This document shows, piece after piece, positions 59,408-64,000 of a stretch of 64,000 nucleotides of DNA. The number at the start of each line of letters is the position of its first letter. Positions within the stretch are counted from its first letter, which is position 1. A program made the position numbers and the translations under genes. Source of the DNA: Caballeronia temeraria (GTDB lineage: Bacteria > Pseudomonadota > Gammaproteobacteria > Burkholderiales > Burkholderiaceae); assembly GCF_001544795.2 (NCBI RefSeq), contig NZ_FCOI02000013.1, positions 1 through 64,000 on the forward strand, read 5' to 3'. The notes beneath the pieces were generated by a model. The model did no database searches. It had not been told where the DNA came from and saw only the letters and a list, made by a program, of their open reading frames with translations.

Positions 59408-60676
59408 ATGGCCGATATCAACGATTTGCGAGACATGGCGCCGCTCGATCTCATCCGCACCCTGCGCGTCGCCGGCCGCGCCGCCGAAGCCCGCGCGCTC
59501 GCCGCGCAGCTCGCCGATTCGCCGGCTCCCGGCTGCTGGCGGGTGCAGCTCGGCATCGATCTGAGTTATCTCGGCATGCACGCGCAAGCCGAAGGGTTTC
59601 TGAAGCTCGGTCTCAGGGATGAGCCGCTCACGCTGGCTGACCGGTACGCGGTGATGGAAGAGCTGTGCATCGTTCAGTTCGTGCTCGGCAAGTTCCACGA
59701 GGCGAACGAAAACTATCGTGCGATCCGCAGCAGCGCGTACGCCGACGCCTTCCGTGACCTCATTCTCGGCGGCCAGGCCGGCTGGCAAGGCATCGTGCCG
59801 GAAAAGCTTCTCGGCATGGACGAGTCCGTCGCGGGGCTGCGGATTTTCATCCCGGGGGAAGGCGGCTTCGGCGATTTCGTGCAGTTCTCGCGCTATATCG
59901 ACGCATTGCTGCGCGACGGAGCGAAGTGCGTGGTCATCGAACGATATCCGGGATGGGACGAGATCGTCCGGCAGAGCGAGCGGGTAAGCCTGTCCATGGC
60001 GGTGATAGAAGAGCGCACGGCCGAACTCGAGCGCTGCGATCGCGTGACCTTCGGCTTCAGTCTCTACGCGCGCTACCAGCGCTCGCCGTATTTTCCGGCG
60101 GAGGATCCGTCGGCGCGCATCGCCATCGATCCGGCCAAGCGCTTGTCCGATGAAGCGAGCGCCTTGCTGGACGCCGAACCGAAGCGCCTGAAAATCGGCC
60201 TGATCTGGAGCAGCGCGAGCGGCGTGCGGCACGAGCCTTATCGTTCGATACCGCTCCAGCAGCTCGAATCCTTGCTCGCCGATCAGGCATGCCGCTTCTA
60301 TTCGCTGCGCGTGGGTGAACTCAGCGAGGACGAGCGCGCGGTCATGAATCGCCACGGCGTCATCGACATCGCGCCGCATCTGTCGACCTTCGGCGACACG
60401 GCGCGCGTGCTCGAAACGCTCGATCTGCTCATCACCATCGACACGGGCACGGCGCATCTCGCCGGCGCGCTGAACCGGCCCGTCTGGGTGCTGCTGTCGC
60501 AGGCCTGCGATTGCCGCTGGCTCGACTGCCAGCGCTTCACGCCGTGGTATCCGTCGATGCGTCTCTATCGGCAGACGGAACTCGGCGACTGGACGCATCC
60601 GCTCGCCGAGATGGCCGCCGCACTCGCGGCTTTCAGTGCTTCTTCAACACCGGCGCCGTCCGCCGAAAGCCCCTGA
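59408..60676 (+). CDS. TPR/glycosyltransferase-9-like protein
   Basis: A 422-residue protein from ATG 59408. The N-terminal ~150 residues are helical with TPR-like character (CWRVQLGIDLSYLGMHAQAEGFLKLGL). The rest resembles the GT-B C-terminal half of family 9 (heptosyltransferase-like) proteins: RIFIPGEGGFGDFVQFSRYI, KIGLIWSSASGVRHEPYRSIPL and LDLLITIDTGTAHLAGALNRPVWVLL. Such TPR-GT9 proteins are often near flagellar or surface-glycan genes, but none is seen here. Its last 44 bases overlap the convergent chloride-channel gene. Confidence 0.8.
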   Translation: MADINDLRDMAPLDLIRTLRVAGRAAEARALAAQLADSPAPGCWRVQLGIDLSYLGMHAQAEGFLKLGLRDEPLTLADRYAVMEELCIVQFVLGKFHEANENYRAIRSSAYADAFRDLILGGQAGWQGIVPEKLLGMDESVAGLRIFIPGEGGFGDFVQFSRYIDALLRDGAKCVVIERYPGWDEIVRQSERVSLSMAVIEERTAELERCDRVTFGFSLYARYQRSPYFPAEDPSARIAIDPAKRLSDEASALLDAEPKRLKIGLIWSSASGVRHEPYRSIPLQQLESLLADQACRFYSLRVGELSEDERAVMNRHGVIDIAPHLSTFGDTARVLETLDLLITIDTGTAHLAGALNRPVWVLLSQACDCRWLDCQRFTPWYPSMRLYRQTELGDWTHPLAEMAAALAAFSASSTPAPSAESP

Positions 60677-62417
60677 AGCGTTCGCGCCGATGCTCCTCGT
60701 CGAAGTGCGCGCGCGCGGGCTTCACGAGATCGCTGCGCGACACGATGCCGACGAGTGTCATCGACTGCGGGTCCGCCACGACCGGCAGCCGTTCCAGTTC
60801 ATGCACGGCGAGCCGCTGTGCGGCGGATCGGCACGGCTCGCCCGGCACCGCGAACACCGGCGCGCCGTGCTGCAGGCGCTGCAAGGCATCGCCGATGCTC
60901 ACGTCCGCCTCATGCATCGGCGATGCGCCTGTCAACGTCCCGAGCGATGCCCGGTCCAGCATGCCGACGAGCACGCCTTCGTGCACAACCGGATACGCGC
61001 GATGCACCTGTTGCGGTCCGAAGTGCCGCGCGAGCACATCGGCGAGCGGCGCGGTGGCGTCGATCGTAAGCACGTCGCGCGTCATGACTTCATCGACGTG
61101 ATGGCGCTCCAGCGGATCCACGCCGTATTCGCGATAGATGTGATAGCCGCGCCGCGCGATCTTCTCCGTCATGATCGAGCGCTTCATGACGACGGTCGCG
61201 AAACCGTGCGCGACGAGCGTCGCGGCGAGCAGCGGCAGGAGTGCGTTGGCATCGTGCGTGAGGCCGAAGGCGAAGACGATCGCGGTGAGCGGCGCGCCCA
61301 GCGTCGCGCCGAGCGTCGCGGCCATGCACACAAGCGGCCACAGCGCGGCGTCGTGGCCGGGCAGGACTGCGCCGAGCGCGGTGCCCAGACCAGCGCCCAG
61401 CATCAGGAGCGGCGCGAGCACGCCGCCCGACGTGCCCGAAGCAAGCGCGACGACCCAGATGATCGCCTTCACCGCGAGAATCGACAGCGCCACCTGAATC
61501 GCGATGTGCTGATGCAGCAGATCGCCGATCACGTCATAGCCGACGCCGAGCGCACGCGGCTCGATATACCCGCCGATGCCGACGACCACCGCGCCGAGCG
61601 CCGGCCACCACATCCAGTGGATCGGCAGCGTGTGGAACAGGTCTTCGAGCTTGTAGAGCGCCGCCGATAGCCCGGACGCCAGCGCGCCCGACAACAGCCC
61701 CGCCACGAGGCACGACAGCAGCGAAATCATCTGCGGCGGCTGGGTTTCGAGCGCAAAGAGCGCGCCCGTGCCGAACACCGCCGCGCGCGCGAAACCCGCG
61801 ACCGCGCACGCGAGCGCGACCGGCAGGAAGCTGCGCGGCCGCCATTCGAACAGCAGCAATTCGACCGCGAGCAGGACGGCTGCGACCGGCGTGCCGAACA
61901 CGGCCGTCATGCCCGCCGCCGCGCCCGCCACGAGCAGCGTCTTGCGCTCGGCGGCGGTCACGTCGATGCATTGCGCGATCAGCGAGCCGAGCGCGCCGCC
62001 CGTCATGATGATCGGGCCTTCCGCGCCGAACGGCCCGCCGCTGCCGATCACGATGCCCGACGACAGCGGCTTCAGGATCGCGACCTTGGGCGACATGCGG
62101 CTCTTGCCGAAGAGAATCGCCTCGATCGCTTCAGGAATGCCGTGGCCGCGAATCTTGTCGGAGCCGAAGCGCGCCATCAGGCCGACGATCAGCCCGCCGA
62201 TCACAGGAATCGCGACGACCCACGGCCCGAGCGTGTTGCGCGCAGGCGAAGTGTCCTCGATGGAAAACGTGCCGAAGAAGAACAGGTTCGTGAAGAGATG
62301 AATGAGCCCGAGAAGCACGACGGCCGCGAGCGTGGCGATCCCGCCGATGACGGCCGCGAGCCCGCAGATCTTGAGCAACCGGTCGTTGACCGAAAAGTCG
62401 CGTTTGTGTTGGTCCAT
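60633..62417 (-). CDS. ClC family chloride channel/antiporter with C-terminal CBS pair
   Basis: A 594-residue membrane protein. ClC motifs: KIRGHGIPEAIEAI, GIVIGSGGPFGAEGPIIMTGG and TLGAPLTAIVFAFGLT. The tip residue of GAEGP is Glu, the gating glutamate. A cytoplasmic tail with two CBS domains (VMTRDVLTIDATAPLADVLARHF; GEPCRSAAQRLAVHELERLPVVADPQ) follows. It ends a unit with the MarR (19 bp) and HPP-family genes upstream. The gene end overlaps the convergent GT9-like gene by 44 bases. Confidence 0.93.
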   Translation of the reverse strand: MDQHKRDFSVNDRLLKICGLAAVIGGIATLAAVVLLGLIHLFTNLFFFGTFSIEDTSPARNTLGPWVVAIPVIGGLIVGLMARFGSDKIRGHGIPEAIEAILFGKSRMSPKVAILKPLSSGIVIGSGGPFGAEGPIIMTGGALGSLIAQCIDVTAAERKTLLVAGAAAGMTAVFGTPVAAVLLAVELLLFEWRPRSFLPVALACAVAGFARAAVFGTGALFALETQPPQMISLLSCLVAGLLSGALASGLSAALYKLEDLFHTLPIHWMWWPALGAVVVGIGGYIEPRALGVGYDVIGDLLHQHIAIQVALSILAVKAIIWVVALASGTSGGVLAPLLMLGAGLGTALGAVLPGHDAALWPLVCMAATLGATLGAPLTAIVFAFGLTHDANALLPLLAATLVAHGFATVVMKRSIMTEKIARRGYHIYREYGVDPLERHHVDEVMTRDVLTIDATAPLADVLARHFGPQQVHRAYPVVHEGVLVGMLDRASLGTLTGASPMHEADVSIGDALQRLQHGAPVFAVPGEPCRSAAQRLAVHELERLPVVADPQSMTLVGIVSRSDLVKPARAHFDEEHRRERFRGFRRTAPVLKKH

Positions 62418-62436
62418 GACGGATGCTCCAGGAGTG

Positions 62437-62847
62437 TCAGAGATCGATTTGCGGCACGCGGAACGCGCCTTCGAGCGACTTGATTTCCGCGCGATGCAGC
62501 GCGGCGAGACGCGCGAGCACTTCTTCGCCGCGCGCTTCGAGATGCACGCGCACCTGACGACGATCCTCGATACTCGGCGCGCGGCGCACGAGCCCGGCCG
62601 CCTCGCAGCGCGTGACCAGCGCCACGACGCCGTGATGATGCGATTGCAGCCGCTCGGCGAGTTCGCCGACCGTCGCCCAGTCGCGGCCCGGATAGCCCTT
62701 GATGTGCAGCAGCAGCAAGTACTGCAGCGGCGTGATGCCTTCGTCCTGCGCGGCGCGCTCGGAAAAGCGCTCGAAGCGCCGCATCTGATAGCGGAACTCG
62801 GACAACTGTTCGAAGTCCGGTTTGGCGAGGGTGCGCGGTGGGTTCAT
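62437..62847 (-). CDS. MarR family regulator
   Basis: A 136-residue protein from ATG 62847. The wHTH is visible: ITPLQYLLLLHIKGYPGRDWATVGELAERLQSHHHGVVALVTRCEAAGLVRR (region) and the wing EDRRQVRVHLEARGEE. It lies between the HPP-CBS gene (26 bp before) and the ClC gene (19 bp after) and probably regulates them. The open frame upstream is the shadow of the HPP gene. Confidence 0.92.
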   Translation of the reverse strand: MNPPRTLAKPDFEQLSEFRYQMRRFERFSERAAQDEGITPLQYLLLLHIKGYPGRDWATVGELAERLQSHHHGVVALVTRCEAAGLVRRAPSIEDRRQVRVHLEARGEEVLARLAALHRAEIKSLEGAFRVPQIDL

Positions 62848-62873
62848 CGGATTCCTCAGTCTGGGCGAGTGGA

Positions 62874-64000
62874 TCAGGCGGTCTTGCGCTCGCCCGAGAG
62901 CGATTGCCAATAAAGGCCGGAGATCAGATCGGTTTCGGTGATCATGCCCGCAAGCTGATCGTGCGCGCCGACCACCGGAATGTGGTGATGCCCGAAGTGG
63001 GCGAACATCGGCACCAGCTCGGCGATGGCGGTGTTCGTCGTCACCGTGCAGACATCGGTCGTCATCAGCGAGGCAACGCGCCGCGGTGTCGTCGACGGGC
63101 CGCGCATCAGCCGCTCGATCGCCTGCTTCACGCTTTGCGCGATGCCGCCGCGCCGCACCGGCGCCAGGTCCGCGCGCGTGACGATGCCGCACACGCGGCG
63201 CGTCGCGTCGATCACCGGCAGCGCCTTCACGCGATGCCGGTCGATGAGCGCGAGCGCGGCCTGCGCGCTCGTGTCGGGCGTCACCGAGACGATCGCGCGC
63301 GACATGATGTCCGCGCACGTGAACTCCGTGAAACGCCGCGCATAAGCCTGCAATTGCGTCTCGCGCAGAAGCGCTTCGAGATCGTCCGGATCGACGTCGA
63401 GCATTTCGCTGCGTCGCGCCAGCACGGCCTGAAGATCGGCGCGCGTGAACGCGGCGGCATCGGGCGGCGCGGTCGCGGGCTTCGGCGCGGCATGACCGTG
63501 CGGATAACGGTGTCCGGTCAGCGCATGGAACACGATCGCTGATGCCAGCAGCGCCGCCGATTGGATCGCCACCGGCGCGATCACGAAGCCGTAGCCGAGC
63601 GCGTGCACCGGCGGCCCGCCGAGCACCGCCGTCAACGCGACCGCGCCCGAAGGCGGATGCACGCAGCGCAACGCGAACATCGCGCAGATGGCGAGACAGA
63701 CAGCGAGCGCGGCGGCGTCGATGGGATCGTGCACGAGCAGCGCGCAAGTGACGCCGACCGCAGCCGACACGATATTCCCGCCGATGATCGACCACGGCTG
63801 CGCGAGCGGACTCGCGGGCACGGCGAAGAGCAGCACGGCGGAGGCGCCCATCGGCGCGATGAGAAGCGGAATCGCCGATGCATCGCCGATCAGCAGATGC
63901 GCGATGCCGCCCGTCAGCGCAATGCCGATGAGCGCACCGAGACCGGCGCGCAGGCGTTCGGTCCAGCGCAGCGCGACGGGAGCGGGGAGAAAGCCTTGCA
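62874..64000 (-). CDS. HPP family membrane protein with CBS pair, 5' end outside window
   Basis: Open through the right edge; at least 375 residues are visible. The N-terminal half is membranous with HPP signature segments (IPLLIAPMGASAVLLFAVPASPLAQPW; CVHPPSGAVALTAVLGG). The C-terminal half has two CBS domains (CADIMSRAIVSVTPDTSAQAALALIDRHRVKALPV, region; LMTTDVCTVTTNTAIAELVPMFAHFGHHHIPVVG). Members bind nucleotides through CBS; the HPP transmembrane domain is tied to nitrite or ion transport in some plants and algae. It is the first visible gene of the MarR-ClC unit. Confidence 0.9.
   Translation of the reverse strand, partial: QGFLPAPVALRWTERLRAGLGALIGIALTGGIAHLLIGDASAIPLLIAPMGASAVLLFAVPASPLAQPWSIIGGNIVSAAVGVTCALLVHDPIDAAALAVCLAICAMFALRCVHPPSGAVALTAVLGGPPVHALGYGFVIAPVAIQSAALLASAIVFHALTGHRYPHGHAAPKPATAPPDAAAFTRADLQAVLARRSEMLDVDPDDLEALLRETQLQAYARRFTEFTCADIMSRAIVSVTPDTSAQAALALIDRHRVKALPVIDATRRVCGIVTRADLAPVRRGGIAQSVKQAIERLMRGPSTTPRRVASLMTTDVCTVTTNTAIAELVPMFAHFGHHHIPVVGAHDQLAGMITETDLISGLYWQSLSGERKTA

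Noticed and set aside
60633-62417. Chloride channel gene as a possible frameshifted fusion with the GT9-like gene
   Set aside because: The 3' ends merely overlap on opposite strands; both proteins have complete family-typical C-termini.
1-64000. CRISPR arrays, tRNA or rRNA genes, toxin-antitoxin or restriction systems
   Set aside because: I looked for direct repeats with spacers, cloverleaf or rRNA signatures and known defence families on both strands and found none that I could support; weakly similar sequences could have been missed by eye.

Overview
The window is about 64 kb of GC-rich DNA (roughly 63-65% by eye) whose gene families, codon use and gene neighbourhoods point to the Burkholderia sensu lato group of Betaproteobacteria, most likely Caballeronia or Paraburkholderia. 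Pointers are a ba3-type oxidase operon with three multihaem cytochromes, AcuI-, GlxA-, OprD- and OFA-type proteins, many LysR regulators, and a long dispersed-repeat-like palindrome. This placement is inference; there is no rRNA or tRNA gene in the window to confirm it. Coding density is normal. Nearly all of the sequence is ordinary chromosomal (or second-replicon) material, apart from a phage end at the left edge and the palindromic element at 42.9-43.6 kb.

Left edge (1-2.7 kb): the tail end of a prophage, with a truncated tail-fibre-like gene, a terminator, then a tightly overlapped lysis cassette (lytic enzyme, holin-like protein, second small membrane protein). The phage/host junction should lie in the 471-bp gap after it. 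2.7-10.1 kb: an amino-acid-oxidase-like flavoprotein, an OsmC protein, a LysR regulator divergent from a FAH-hydrolase/SDR/MFS operon that looks like the lower part of a deoxy-sugar-acid pathway, and a pair of small secreted proteins. 10.4-16.6 kb: a GAF-GGDEF diguanylate cyclase, a ChaA-type antiporter, an orphan amino-acid binding protein with an aspartoacylase-like enzyme, an FucU/RbsD protein, a 49-residue small protein, and an ArsR-AHSA1 pair with a textbook operator.

16.6-31.7 kb: purine permease with a structured leader, gamma-glutamyltransferase, SDR, VOC protein, LysR, a complete OppABCDF-type peptide importer, an OprD-type porin and an OFA-type oxalate/formate antiporter. The transpeptidase, peptide importer and porin could together handle gamma-glutamyl peptides such as glutathione. 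31.9-42.9 kb: a nitrosative-stress and respiration block. NnrS, a cupin and an AhpD-like protein are followed by flavohaemoglobin Hmp divergent from its NorR/FhpR-type sigma-54 activator, then a six-gene ba3-type cytochrome oxidase operon (two c-type cytochromes, a 56-residue subunit, CoxB, CoxA, a further dihaem cytochrome).

42.9-43.6 kb is a 671-bp near-palindrome with 274-bp arms and no convincing gene. 43.6-59 kb: a ferredoxin-NADP reductase-like flavoprotein, an extensin-like protein, an HD protein divergent from a GlxA-type regulator, OmpW, small secreted proteins, a GFA protein, a zinc alcohol dehydrogenase with two GntR-like operators, a sirtuin, a class V aminotransferase, a chemotaxis receptor, AcuI, PRC-barrel, DUF2945, DUF1810 and aldo/keto reductase proteins. 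A 630-bp gap then holds four consecutive hairpins (candidate non-coding RNA). The right end has a GT9-like TPR protein converging on an HPP-MarR-ClC operon that runs off the window.

I did not find a clearly new defence, secretion or biosynthetic system. The best leads are the non-coding ones: the long palindrome, the azgA leader, the hairpin array near 59.1 kb, and the paired AGGG/CCCT dyads around the promoter of the 49-residue protein.
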